A stretch of DNA of 43,078 bases from an uncultured Desulfobacteraceae bacterium (GTDB lineage Bacteria; Desulfobacterota; Desulfobacteria; Desulfobacterales; UBA5852): contig CAJXSL010000025.1 in assembly GCA_913060875.1 (NCBI GenBank), positions 1-43,078 of the forward strand, read 5' to 3'. Position numbers and translations under genes: made by a program. How positions within the stretch are numbered: position 1 is the first letter of the stretch; every line of letters starts with the position of its first letter. Of this stretch, positions 15,686 to 23,944 are shown piece by piece. The notes below the pieces were generated by a model. The model did not search any database. It was not told the DNA's origin and was given only the letters and a program-made list of their open reading frames with translations.

Positions 15686-16075
15686 ATGACGACACCCGCA
15701 TTGAAAAAAGTTCTGGTGGTCGATGATTTCGAAGGCGTAGCAACCCTTGTCAAAGAAGCGATCGAAGACATCAATTATACGGTCAAAACCGCTTGCAGTG
15801 CCGAAGACGGCTACCGCACCTATCTGCGTTTCAAACCCGATATCCTGATTACCGATATCGAAATGGGCTCCAAAAACGGGTTCGAACTGGCCGAGGACAT
15901 CCGCTCCATCGACCCGGAAATCAAAATCATCTTTATGAGCGGGTATTCCGACAAACTTGAGAACCGCCGCCAATCCGAGGCCGACACCTGTTCCACCGCG
16001 TTTCTCCCTAAACCGTTTTCCCTGGATGATCTGTACGATCATTTGGATCATTTCGGAAAGGCCGTCTGCCATTGA
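15686..16075 (+). CDS. stand-alone response regulator receiver protein
   Basis: The 129-aa protein is a single CheY-like receiver domain: KKVLVVDD (acidic pair near residues 13-14), phospho-acceptor Asp in DILITDIEM (about 57), switch Ser in FMSGYS and Lys in LPKPFS. No output domain follows, so it would act by protein contact like CheY or Spo0F, or as a phosphorelay intermediate. Its histidine kinase is not in the window. The small membrane protein gene starts 18 bp after its stop and is probably co-expressed. Confidence 0.88.
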   Translation: MTTPALKKVLVVDDFEGVATLVKEAIEDINYTVKTACSAEDGYRTYLRFKPDILITDIEMGSKNGFELAEDIRSIDPEIKIIFMSGYSDKLENRRQSEADTCSTAFLPKPFSLDDLYDHLDHFGKAVCH

Positions 16076-16093
16076 AGGCAGAAGGAAGTTCGC

Positions 16094-16348
16094 ATGCAAG
16101 ATCTCTTCAATGATGATGCCAACGTTTCCCATTATGCCGAAGACAAACCGTTCCGCATGTCCGACCAAGGCGATCCCGACAGGTCGGATTTACATGATAT
16201 AGAGGATACCCTCCGCATCCTATCGCCAAGCGCAATGCCGATCCATTTTCCCCGCAACCGCTTTTTTGGGGGTATTTGCCTGGCCCTGCCCCTCTCCGCC
16301 CTGATCTGGTTTCTGGTTTATTTCGTATGGCAGCAAATTATCGCCTGA
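16094..16348 (+). CDS. small membrane protein (84 aa)
   Basis: The N-terminal half is polar and acidic (MQDLFNDDANVSHYAEDKPF), and the C terminus has one hydrophobic helix (ICLALPLSALIWFLVYFVW) followed by QQIIA. It therefore looks like a single-pass protein with a cytoplasmic tail. AAGGA lies 8 nt before the ATG. No family is recognised. It lies 18 bp downstream of the receiver protein gene, so it may anchor or modulate that protein; this is a guess from position. Confidence 0.62.
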   Translation: MQDLFNDDANVSHYAEDKPFRMSDQGDPDRSDLHDIEDTLRILSPSAMPIHFPRNRFFGGICLALPLSALIWFLVYFVWQQIIA

Positions 16349-16389
16349 CAGCCGGGCAAGTTCTCCACTTTTCCACATTCTTTACAAAA

Positions 16390-16428
16390 TAAAAAAAGCC
16401 TGCAATTCCCTTGAGGAATTTGCAGGCT
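16390..16428 (-). terminator. intrinsic terminator of the pgsA-tRNA transcript
   Basis: Read on the minus strand: AGCCTGCAA-A-TTCC, short loop, GGAA-TTGCAGGCT, then seven T. The stem is 13 bp with one bulged A. It lies directly after tRNA-Cys and should end the pgsA/tRNA-Gly/tRNA-Cys transcript. Confidence 0.88.
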
Positions 16429-16444
16429 GGATAAGTTGCGTCTT

Positions 16445-16519
16445 TGGAGGCGGCAGGCGGATTCGAACCGCCGAATAACGGCTTTGCAGGCCGCTGCCTT
16501 ACCACTTGGCTATGCCGCC
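16445..16519 (-). tRNA. tRNA-Cys (anticodon GCA)
   Basis: The minus strand reads GGCGGCATAGCCAAGTGG as the 5' acceptor and D arm, an anticodon loop CTGCAAA (GCA), a T arm GGCGGTTCGAATCCGCC, and the acceptor complement TGCCGCC-T plus encoded CCA. All stems pair. It lies 10 bp downstream of tRNA-Gly. Confidence 0.96.
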
Positions 16520-16529
16520 AGAAAAAAAA

Positions 16530-16604
16530 TGGAGCGGGAAACGGGATTTGAACCCGCGACTTCGACCTTGGCAAGGTCGCACTCTACCACTGAGTTATTC
16601 CCGC
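16530..16604 (-). tRNA. tRNA-Gly (anticodon GCC)
   Basis: The minus strand begins GCGGGAATAACTCAGTGG and has the anticodon loop TTGCCAA (GCC), a T arm CGGGTTTGAACCCCG and acceptor complement TTCCCGC-T plus CCA. It lies 53 bp downstream of pgsA. The order pgsA, tRNA-Gly, tRNA-Cys is the same as pgsA-glyW-cysT in Escherichia coli. Confidence 0.96.
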
Positions 16605-16657
16605 TCAGTTAAGAAAAGACTTTCTATCGATTCCGGCGTCTGATGTCAACAAAAAAA

Positions 16658-17224
16658 TTATAATTTCAATACACCCCGGAAGCGAAGAAAATAATCGGCG
16701 CCCGACCACACGGTCAGCAGCAGGGCGCACCACAGAAAGAACATGCCAATCAGGTGAAACTGAATGCCGAGATAAGGGTAATGGATCAGCAACGGGATGA
16801 TGGCGGCGATCTGGAAACCGGTTTTGTACTTGCCGAGATTGGAGGCCGAGACATCCTCGTGGCTTTCGGCCATCAGGTTGCGCAAACCCGTCACCGCCAG
16901 CTCTCGCCCGATGATAATGCACACGATCCAGGCCGGCACCCAGCCCAGCGAAGTCATCATGATAAAGGCCGAAGAAACCAGCAGTTTGTCGGCCACCGGA
17001 TCCATCACCTTGCCGAAGCTCGACTCCAGGCCCAGCCGCCGGGCGAAAAAACCATCCAAGGCATCCGTGACGGACGCAATGCTGAAAATCAGGGCGGCCA
17101 GGATGGTGGTAAACCGGTTCGGGAATAACAGGAGCACCACCAGCCCGGGAATGGCCAAGACCCGGTAGAGGGTCAGATTATTGGGATTGCTGAAATGGCT
17201 TTTAAGGCGTTCCGACAGTTCCAT
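16658..17224 (-). CDS. pgsA: CDP-diacylglycerol-glycerol-3-phosphate phosphatidyltransferase
   Basis: The enzyme makes phosphatidylglycerol phosphate in the inner membrane, the first step of phosphatidylglycerol and cardiolipin synthesis. The 188-aa protein has the CDP-alcohol phosphotransferase signature DALDGFFARR...GKVMDPVADK (Dx2DGx2ARx8-9Gx3Dx3D) at about residues 54-80. Five or six hydrophobic helices surround it. N-terminal NPNNLTLYRVLAIPG is typical of PgsA. The length is normal. It is the last protein gene of the minus-strand run before the two tRNAs. Confidence 0.94.
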   Translation of the reverse strand: MELSERLKSHFSNPNNLTLYRVLAIPGLVVLLLFPNRFTTILAALIFSIASVTDALDGFFARRLGLESSFGKVMDPVADKLLVSSAFIMMTSLGWVPAWIVCIIIGRELAVTGLRNLMAESHEDVSASNLGKYKTGFQIAAIIPLLIHYPYLGIQFHLIGMFFLWCALLLTVWSGADYFLRFRGVLKL

Positions 17225-17249
17225 ACCATGGGCTCGCTGTTGGTTGGGG

Positions 17250-17894
17250 TTAGTTGCCGGCCTTCTTCCAGTCGTCCAGGAAAGACTGAATCCCTTTGTC
17301 TGTCAGCGGATGGGCCGCCAGTTTCTTGAGAACGTTGAACGGTATCGTGGCGACATCGGCGCCGATCAGGGCCGTGTCGAGAACGTGCATCGGGTTGCGG
17401 ATGCTGGCCACGATGATTTCGGTTTCGTAAGCGTAATTGCTGAAAATATCGGCCACCTGCTCGATCAGCATCATCCCCTCCTGGGACAGGTCGTCGAGCC
17501 GTCCGACGAAGGGGCTGACATAGGTCGCCCCGGCTTTGGCGGCCATCAAGGCCTGAAGGGCCGAAAAAACCAGGGTCACATTGGTTTTGATGCCTTCCGC
17601 AGTGAGGGTGCGCACGGCTTTCAACCCGTCGGTGGTCATGGGGATCTTCACCACGATGTTGGCGTGAATTTTGGCCAGTTCACGGGCTTCCGCAACCATG
17701 CCATCGGTCTCCAGGCTGATCACCTCGGCGCTGATGGGGCCGTCTACAACCTTGCAGATCTCGGTGATGATTTCCTTGAAGTCCCCTTTCTCGCGGGCGA
17801 TCAGGGTCGGGTTGGTGGTCACGCCATCCACCATTCCCATGGCGTTGGCTTCTTTGATTTCATCGATGTTGGCGGTATCAATGAAGAATTTCAT
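17250..17894 (-). CDS. transaldolase-like fructose-6-phosphate aldolase (TalC/FSA type)
   Basis: The 214-aa protein is of the short TalC/FSA class: [32 protein letters not shown], Schiff-base Lys in VVKIPMT (K83), [26 protein letters not shown] and [24 protein letters not shown]. It would act as a transaldolase or fructose-6-phosphate aldolase in sugar phosphate metabolism; the two cannot be told apart by eye. AGGAGG lies 11 nt before the ATG. It is 25 bp upstream of pgsA on the same strand. Confidence 0.92.
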   Translation of the reverse strand: MKFFIDTANIDEIKEANAMGMVDGVTTNPTLIAREKGDFKEIITEICKVVDGPISAEVISLETDGMVAEARELAKIHANIVVKIPMTTDGLKAVRTLTAEGIKTNVTLVFSALQALMAAKAGATYVSPFVGRLDDLSQEGMMLIEQVADIFSNYAYETEIIVASIRNPMHVLDTALIGADVATIPFNVLKKLAAHPLTDKGIQSFLDDWKKAGN

Positions 17895-17934
17895 TCGGTC
17901 GCAATCCTCCTGGCTGGGTATTCATTCAATAGGG

Positions 17935-18207
17935 TTATGATTTCTTCTCAGACGCGTGTTCACGGCGGTAGCGCTCGCGGCATGCTTCGCTGCAAAAATA
18001 AAGAACTTCATCCCCTTCATGCAAAGGGATGGCGCTCCGCTGGGCAATGTAAGTCTTGCACACCGGATCCTGCACCAGGACGTCATCGACGGCGGTTCCG
18101 CTGCGGCCGTTCAAATCGTCCGGCCGGGCCATGGTGCCGATCATCCAGGACTTCAGGGCCCGATAAAAAACATAGCCCACCACCGCGATAATGATGAGTT
18201 TAAGCAT
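17935..18207 (-). CDS. small YHS-like/PP0621-type protein
   Basis: The 90-aa protein has an N-terminal membrane helix (MLKLIIIAVVGYVFYRAL) and a C-terminal metal-binding-like motif DPVCKTYI...YFCSEACRERYRRE. The arrangement (anchor, linker, DPVC...CSxxC) resembles PP0621 family proteins and YHS domains, whose cysteines probably bind a metal ion. The start overlaps folK by 8 bp. The function is unknown; the operon context does not suggest one. Confidence 0.75.
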   Translation of the reverse strand: MLKLIIIAVVGYVFYRALKSWMIGTMARPDDLNGRSGTAVDDVLVQDPVCKTYIAQRSAIPLHEGDEVLYFCSEACRERYRREHASEKKS

Positions 18208-18736
18208 CGATCCGCATCACCTCCTGCCCGTCGTCTCCCAGGCCTTCGAGTAATTCGCCGACGTGGGATCCAAGGAGCGGGTGCACAAGATGGGGATCTA
18301 TATCACAGATGGGCTGCAACACAAAACGCCTTTTGTGCATGCGGGGATGGGGCAGCTCCAGGTCCACGCTTTCCAGGACCAGGTCGTCATAGAAAATCAG
18401 ATCCAGGTCCAGTATGCGGGGCCCGAAGCGAATTTCTTTCTCCCCCTGCCCGGCCTCTTCCTGGACGGCACTGGTGGCCGCCAGCAACTGGTGGGGGCTC
18501 AGGGATGTCGCAATACGAAAGGCGGCATTGACGAACCAGTCCTGGTCGGTATAGTCCACCGGCGCCGTGCGGTAAAACGGCGAGGTGGCCGTCAGTTCGA
18601 TGTCCGGGTGGGCGGCCACCCGGGATATGCCGAACCGGCAATGGGCCGTTTTATCCCCCAGGTTGGACCCCACCGAGATATAGGCGACATGGCCGCAACG
18701 GGGATTCAAACCGGCTTTTCCGTCCGGCCGTGTCAT
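18200..18736 (-). CDS. folK: 2-amino-4-hydroxy-6-hydroxymethyldihydropteridine pyrophosphokinase
   Basis: HPPK transfers pyrophosphate from ATP to the pterin alcohol in folate synthesis. The 178-aa product has AYISVGSNLGDKTAH, SPFYRTAPV, DWFVNAAF and the signature RFGPRILDLDLIFYDD followed by LPHPRMHKRRFVLQP. All are typical. The ATG overlaps the dapF stop (ATGA), so translation is coupled. The first 16 residues are an extension with Cys, without known role. Confidence 0.93.
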   Translation of the reverse strand: MTRPDGKAGLNPRCGHVAYISVGSNLGDKTAHCRFGISRVAAHPDIELTATSPFYRTAPVDYTDQDWFVNAAFRIATSLSPHQLLAATSAVQEEAGQGEKEIRFGPRILDLDLIFYDDLVLESVDLELPHPRMHKRRFVLQPICDIDPHLVHPLLGSHVGELLEGLGDDGQEVMRIDA

Positions 18737-19557
18737 GCCAGCAGCGCATCCGGATGAAGTTCACCGGTGTAGACGATGCGGGCATCGCCCTCCATATAGA
18801 CCTCCCGGAACCGGTCGCCCTCCTGCTCGAAATGAATGGTGAGAACGCCGCCGCTGCGCGTGGTCACCGGGATGGGAGACGTCCATTCCCTGAGAGCGGC
18901 TGTCACGAGAGCGCTGGCGACACATCCCGTGCCGCAGGCCAGGGTTTCGTCCTCCACACCCCGCTCATAGGTTCGCACCTGGAGAGCGCCTTCGGCCAGG
19001 GACGACACGAAATTGACATTGGTGCCGGCCGGCGCGAACCGGTCGTGGTAGCGTATGGCCCGCCCCGTGGGCACGATATCCGCCGTGGCCAGGTCATCCA
19101 TGGCCACCACCGCATGGGGCACCCCGGTATTGATGCTGCTGATCATCAGGGGGCCGCTATCCAGATCAATCCAGTAGTCAAGTCGGCAATCCTCGGGCGG
19201 GGTCATTTTGACCTTGGCCTGGTCGCCGCGCATTTCCGCCTGGATGGGTCCGGCATCCGTCTGAAAGGTCATCTGCGAGCCGGTGATGCCCAAATCGCGT
19301 GCAAAGCGGGCCGCGCAGCGCGCCCCGTTGCCGCACATTTCCGCCCGACTGCCGTCGGAGTTGTAAAACTGCCACTGGAAGTCAAAGCCTTCGGCGTCTT
19401 CAATCAGGATCAGGCCGTCCGCCCCCACCGAAAGCTTCCGGCGGCAAGCGCGCCGCGCCAGATCGGCCGGATCGGAGGCCACCCGCCCGGAGCGGTTGTC
19501 GATGAGGATAAAATCGTTGCCGCACCCGTTCATTTTGGTGAAGGGAATCATTTCCAT
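18733..19557 (-). CDS. dapF: diaminopimelate epimerase
   Basis: DapF converts LL- to meso-diaminopimelate for lysine and peptidoglycan. The 274-aa protein has FTKMNGCGNDFILID, the catalytic Cys75 in MCGNGARC and Cys208 in LACGTGCVAS, plus NFVSSL and GVEDETL. The length is standard. It lies 15 bp downstream of lysA and overlaps folK by 4 bp. No dapA or dapB follows, unlike many related gene blocks. Confidence 0.95.
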   Translation of the reverse strand: MEMIPFTKMNGCGNDFILIDNRSGRVASDPADLARRACRRKLSVGADGLILIEDAEGFDFQWQFYNSDGSRAEMCGNGARCAARFARDLGITGSQMTFQTDAGPIQAEMRGDQAKVKMTPPEDCRLDYWIDLDSGPLMISSINTGVPHAVVAMDDLATADIVPTGRAIRYHDRFAPAGTNVNFVSSLAEGALQVRTYERGVEDETLACGTGCVASALVTAALREWTSPIPVTTRSGGVLTIHFEQEGDRFREVYMEGDARIVYTGELHPDALLA

Positions 19558-19572
19558 ACCAGCCCACCTCGC

Positions 19573-20829
19573 TTAAAGAAAATCGGGGATCGATTCCCCG
19601 TGAATCAAATCCGCATATGTTTGCCGTTCCCGGATGACGCCAAAGGCGTCGTCCCGCACCATCACCTCCGCCAGACGCAGGCGCGAACAGTAGTTGGAGG
19701 CCATGGTAAAGCCGTAGGCCCCCGCACTCATCACGGCCAAAAGATCCCCCGGGGCCGCATCCGGCACATCCCGATCCCGGGACAGAAAATCGCCGGTCTC
19801 ACAGATGGGGCCTACCACATCGGCCCTGATCCGCTGACCGCCGGCGGCCTCCCGCACCGGCCAGAGGTCGTGAAAGGCATCGTAAAGCGAGGGGCGGATC
19901 AGATCGTTCATACCGGCATCCACCACCATGAACCGTTTCTGGTCGCCGTCTTTGCGGTACAACACCCGGGTAACCAGGATGCCGGCATTGCCCACGATAA
20001 CACGGCCGGGTTCGAGAACCAGCCGCACATCCAGCCCGGCCAGGCCCTCCCGGATGGCCGTGCCGTAGTCCATCGGGTGGGGCGGCTGCTCGTCGTGGTA
20101 GGTGATACCCAGTCCCCCGCCAACGTCCACCACCCGGATGGCAATGCCCTCCCGGGCCAACTGCTCGATGAGCTCCCGCAGGCGCGCCAGGGCGTCCCGG
20201 AAGGGTGCGGCTTCGGTGATCTGGGAGCCGATATGGCAATCGATGCCCTTGACGTCCACATGCGCCATGTCCCGGGCCTGACGGTAGAGTTCGATGGCCG
20301 CCTGGGGTGACAACCCGAATTTGTTTTTCTTCAGCCCCGTGGAAATATAGGGATGGGTCCTGGGGTCCACGTCCGGGTTGACGCGCACGGCGACGGGGGC
20401 GCACCGCCCCAGGGCACCGGCCCGCGCGTTGATGAGTTCCAATTCCGGCCGGGACTCCACGTTCAGCATGAAAATGCCGTGTTCCAGGGCGCTGTCGATC
20501 TCCGCGGCGGTTTTACCGACACCGGAGTAGACAATGGTGGCCGGATCGAACCCGGCCTTGAGGCCGCGGTAGAGTTCACCGCCGGAAACAATGTCGAGGC
20601 CGCTGCCCAGCCCGGCGAACAGCCGCAGGACAGCCTGGCTGGAATTGGCTTTGGCCGAATAGCAGACCATCCGGTCCATGCCTTCGAAGGCCTGGTCAAA
20701 GGCCTGGAAATGGCGGGTCAGGGTGGCATGGCTGTAGAGATAAAAAGGGGTGCCGACCTGCTCGGCGATGGCTTCGATGGACACCCCTTCGCAGCAGAGT
20801 CGGCCGTCGTTATACTGGAAATGATGCAT
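19573..20829 (-). CDS. lysA: diaminopimelate decarboxylase
   Basis: The PLP enzyme makes lysine from meso-diaminopimelate. The 418-aa product starts MHHFQYNDGRLCCEG with GGGAGG 5 nt upstream of ATG 20829. It shows YSAKANSSQAVL (PLP lysine), GSGLDIVSGGELYRGLKAGF, VRVNPDVDPRTHPYISTG, DVGGGLGI, EPGRVIVGNAG and CETGDFLSRDR. Lysine synthesis genes lysA and dapF thus stand together after the arginine genes. Confidence 0.95.
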   Translation of the reverse strand: MHHFQYNDGRLCCEGVSIEAIAEQVGTPFYLYSHATLTRHFQAFDQAFEGMDRMVCYSAKANSSQAVLRLFAGLGSGLDIVSGGELYRGLKAGFDPATIVYSGVGKTAAEIDSALEHGIFMLNVESRPELELINARAGALGRCAPVAVRVNPDVDPRTHPYISTGLKKNKFGLSPQAAIELYRQARDMAHVDVKGIDCHIGSQITEAAPFRDALARLRELIEQLAREGIAIRVVDVGGGLGITYHDEQPPHPMDYGTAIREGLAGLDVRLVLEPGRVIVGNAGILVTRVLYRKDGDQKRFMVVDAGMNDLIRPSLYDAFHDLWPVREAAGGQRIRADVVGPICETGDFLSRDRDVPDAAPGDLLAVMSAGAYGFTMASNYCSRLRLAEVMVRDDAFGVIRERQTYADLIHGESIPDFL

Positions 20830-20851
20830 GCTAACCTCCCTGTTGCGCGCG

Positions 20852-21310
20852 TCAATCCGTGGTGATGGCCACGATGTTGGAATCCGGTCCGAGCCGTCCC
20901 TGCGCGTCAACGGGCACGACTTTGAAGCGATAACGCGTGCCCGGCAATTGTTCTTCCCGATAGGTCATCTTCGGAGCGGCCGCCTCGCCTGCCGCCATGG
21001 GCACGTCGGCCACGGGCTTGAACAGGATCGGACAGCCTTCGCAGACATCCGCTGTAACCGGATCCGCCGACCGGTAGATCCGGTAGCCGGCCACGTTTGC
21101 GGCCTTATCCGCGGCGGCCGGCGTCCAGTTCAATACGATGTCGCCGCCCGCCAGGGCGGCCGCCAGGTTACGGACACCGGCGGGCATTTCAACATCGGGC
21201 AGCCTCGGCGGGGCCTTCTTGCCGCAGCCCGCCGTCAATGAGCAGAGCAATAGCGCCATCATACCGACAAGGATTGTGGTCCCACCGTGCTTCAGCCGTC
21301 GCATACGCAT
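20852..21310 (-). CDS. LptM-like lipoprotein with fibronectin type III domain
   Basis: The 152-aa product has a signal peptide ending in the lipobox LTAGC, then GKKAPPRLPD. This CGKK...P pattern resembles LptM (YifL), an outer-membrane lipoprotein that helps LptD assembly. The rest is a fibronectin type III-like region: LNWTPAAADKAANVAGYRIYR, TRYRFKVVPVDAQGRLGPDSN. GGAGAGACC precedes the ATG. It lies between argH and lysA; in E. coli yifL (lptM) also lies next to dapF. The position next to lysA-dapF supports an LptM relationship, but the extra domain makes the role uncertain. Confidence 0.78.
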   Translation of the reverse strand: MRMRRLKHGGTTILVGMMALLLCSLTAGCGKKAPPRLPDVEMPAGVRNLAAALAGGDIVLNWTPAAADKAANVAGYRIYRSADPVTADVCEGCPILFKPVADVPMAAGEAAAPKMTYREEQLPGTRYRFKVVPVDAQGRLGPDSNIVAITTD

Positions 21311-21328
21311 GGTCTCTCCGTCTTGTCC

Positions 21329-22723
21329 TTACAGGGGAAGCGCTTCGGCGGCCAACTGTTCCGCCGCCGCACGGACAGCGGCCCGCACGTTGTCCGTGGC
21401 CGTGCCGCCCTTGGATGTGCGCCGATCGATGACCTGCTCCACGGTCAGCGCCTCAAACAGGTCCGCATCGATAACGTCGGAAAATGTCCGCATCTCCTCG
21501 AGGGACAGTTGATCCAGTTCCTTGCCCTGGCCGAGGGCGAACGCCACGGCCCGCCCCACCACGGAATGGGCCTCGCGAAAGGGGATTCCCTTGCCCACCA
21601 GGTAATCGGCCATATCCGTGGCATTGAGGAACCCGGTGGTCGTGGCCCGGCGCATGACATCGGTTTTAAACGTCACCCGCGGCAGCATTTTGGCCATCAC
21701 GTCGATGCAGGCCGTCAGGGTGTCCACCGTGCTGAAGATGGGGCCCTTATCTTCCTGCATGTCCCGGTTATAGGCCATGGGAAGCCCTTTCATGGTGGTC
21801 AGCAAGGCCACCAGGTCGCCGAAGACGCGCCCGGTCTTGCCCCGGATCAATTCCGGCACATCCGGATTTTTCTTCTGGGGCATGATGCTGCTGCCGGTGG
21901 AAAAGGCGTCCGGCATCTCGATAAACCCGAATTCACTGCTGGCCCACAGGACGAGTTCTTCGGACAGGCGGCTGAAGTGCACCATGCAAATGCTGGCCGC
22001 AGACAGGAACTCCAGCATGAAATCCCGGTCCGCCACGGCGTCCATGCTGTTGGCCGACACCCCGGCAAAGCCCAGTTGCGCCGCCGTGTCGTCGCGGTCG
22101 ATGGGAAAGGTCGTACCGGCCAGGGCGGCGCAGCCCAGGGGCATGACATCGATCCGGGTCAGGGCATCGCGGAAGCGGTCGCTGTCCCGTGTGAACATCT
22201 CGTAATAGGCCAGCAGGTGGTGGGACAACAGCACCGGCTGGGCCCGCTGCATATGCGTGTAGCCGGGCATGACCGCCCCCATCTGGGAGCCGGCCGCGTC
22301 CACCAGAACCCGTCGCAGGCCGTGCAATTGGCGGATGATGAGACGGGTCTCCTCCCGCAGGTAGAGCCGGGCATCCAGGGCCACCTGGTCGTTGCGGCTG
22401 CGGGCCGTGTGCAGCTTGCGCGCCACTGGTCCCACGATTTCGGACAGCCGGCTTTCCACGTGCATGTGGATGTCTTCCAGGCGGTCGACAAAAACGAACC
22501 GGTCCGTTTCGATCTCGTCCCGGATTTGCGCGAGTCCCCGCACAAGCTGGTCCGCATCGTCTTCGCTGATAATGCCCGTATGGGCCATCATGCGGCAGTG
22601 GGCCATGCTGCCGTCGATATCATGGCGGTAAAGCCGTTTGTCGATGGCAATGGAGGACGTAAACGCCTCCACGGTTTGGTCCGTGCTTTCGGAAAAGCGC
22701 CCGTCCCAGGGTTTTTCGGCCAT
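21329..22723 (-). CDS. argH: argininosuccinate lyase
   Basis: ArgH splits argininosuccinate to arginine and fumarate, the last arginine step. The 464-aa protein starts MAEKPWDGRFSE and carries the fumarase/lyase signature GSSIMPQKKNPD, with TARSRNDQVALD and MPGYTHMQRAQPV also visible. TAGGAG lies 7 nt before the ATG. It is 10 bp downstream of argG. Confidence 0.96.
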   Translation of the reverse strand: MAEKPWDGRFSESTDQTVEAFTSSIAIDKRLYRHDIDGSMAHCRMMAHTGIISEDDADQLVRGLAQIRDEIETDRFVFVDRLEDIHMHVESRLSEIVGPVARKLHTARSRNDQVALDARLYLREETRLIIRQLHGLRRVLVDAAGSQMGAVMPGYTHMQRAQPVLLSHHLLAYYEMFTRDSDRFRDALTRIDVMPLGCAALAGTTFPIDRDDTAAQLGFAGVSANSMDAVADRDFMLEFLSAASICMVHFSRLSEELVLWASSEFGFIEMPDAFSTGSSIMPQKKNPDVPELIRGKTGRVFGDLVALLTTMKGLPMAYNRDMQEDKGPIFSTVDTLTACIDVMAKMLPRVTFKTDVMRRATTTGFLNATDMADYLVGKGIPFREAHSVVGRAVAFALGQGKELDQLSLEEMRTFSDVIDADLFEALTVEQVIDRRTSKGGTATDNVRAAVRAAAEQLAAEALPL

Positions 22724-22733
22724 GGTCTGTCTC

Positions 22734-23939
22734 CTACTGTTGCTCCAGCATCTTCTGGATGCGCAGACGCAGGGCGTTCAAGCGGATAAAGCCTTCGGCG
22801 TCTTTATGGCTGTAAACTTCGTCGTCTTCGAAGGTTGCGAAGTCTTCCCGGTACAAAGATCGATCCGACTTGCGGCCGCTTACCCGGCAATTGCCCTTGA
22901 ACAGCTCCAGCCGCACCACGCCGGCCACGTTCTGCTGGGTCATATCCACCATGTTTTGCAGGACGGCCATCTCGGGGGAGAACCAGAATCCGTTGTAGAT
23001 CAACTGGGCATATTTGGGAACCAGGGAATCCCGCAGGTGGACGACTTCCCGATCGAGGGTTATGGATTCCATGGCCATGTGGGCGATCCGCAGGATGGTG
23101 CCGCCGGGGGTTTCATAAACGCCCCGGGACTTCATGCCCACAAAACGGTTTTCCACGATGTCCATGCGGCCGATGCCGTGCTGTCCGCCCAGTTCGTTGA
23201 GCCGCTTCAGCATGGCCGCCGGCGACAGGGCTTCGCCGTTGATGGCGGTCGGATTGCCCTGCTCAAAAGCGATTTCGATGGTCTTGGGGTGATCCGGGGC
23301 CTCGAGCGGCGACCGGGTCAGGGTAAAGATATCTTCCGGCGCGGCCGCCCAGGGATCTTCCAGGATGCCCCCCTCGTAGCTGATGTGCAGCATGTTGCCG
23401 TCCGTGCTGTAGGGCTTGGCATGGGTGGTGGGCACATCGATGCCGTGGCGCTTGGCAAAATCCATGAGGATGGTCCGGGAGTTCAGATCCCATTCGCGCC
23501 AGGGGGCGATGATTTTAATGTGCGGGTTGAGCGCCAGGTACCCCAGTTCGAAGCGCACCTGATCGTTGCCCTTGCCGGTGGCCCCGTGGCTGACGGCATC
23601 GGCATCTTCTTCCGCGGCAATCTCGATCTGCCGCTTGGCGATCAGGGGACGGGCGATGGAGGTGCCCAGCAGATAGGTTCCTTCGTAGATGGCGTTGGCC
23701 CGGAAAGCGGGGAAGACATAGTCGCGCACGAATTCTTCCTTCAAATCTTCCACGTAAGCCTTGGCCGCCCCGGTTTTCATGGCGTTGTCTTCCACGTGGG
23801 CCATGTCGTCCACCTGTCCCAGGTCGGCCGAGAAGGTGACCACCTCGCAGTCATAGGTTTCAATGAGCCATTTGAGAATAACCGATGTATCCAGGCCCCC
23901 GGAATAGGCCAGCACCACTTTGTTCACGTTGACAGTCAA
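22734..23939 (-). CDS. argG: argininosuccinate synthase
   Basis: ArgG joins citrulline and aspartate with ATP. The 401-aa protein has the PP-loop AYSGGLDTS, then [20 protein letters not shown], and the usual [11 protein letters not shown] and [19 protein letters not shown] blocks. I chose TTG at 23939 as the start (TTG ACT GTC), with GGAGG 9 nt upstream inside the end of argD; this gives 5 bp between the genes. The longer open frame to 23978 overlaps argD. A GTG at 23927 is also possible. Confidence 0.95.
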   Translation of the reverse strand: MTVNVNKVVLAYSGGLDTSVILKWLIETYDCEVVTFSADLGQVDDMAHVEDNAMKTGAAKAYVEDLKEEFVRDYVFPAFRANAIYEGTYLLGTSIARPLIAKRQIEIAAEEDADAVSHGATGKGNDQVRFELGYLALNPHIKIIAPWREWDLNSRTILMDFAKRHGIDVPTTHAKPYSTDGNMLHISYEGGILEDPWAAAPEDIFTLTRSPLEAPDHPKTIEIAFEQGNPTAINGEALSPAAMLKRLNELGGQHGIGRMDIVENRFVGMKSRGVYETPGGTILRIAHMAMESITLDREVVHLRDSLVPKYAQLIYNGFWFSPEMAVLQNMVDMTQQNVAGVVRLELFKGNCRVSGRKSDRSLYREDFATFEDDEVYSHKDAEGFIRLNALRLRIQKMLEQQ

Positions 23940-23944
23940 TTTGA

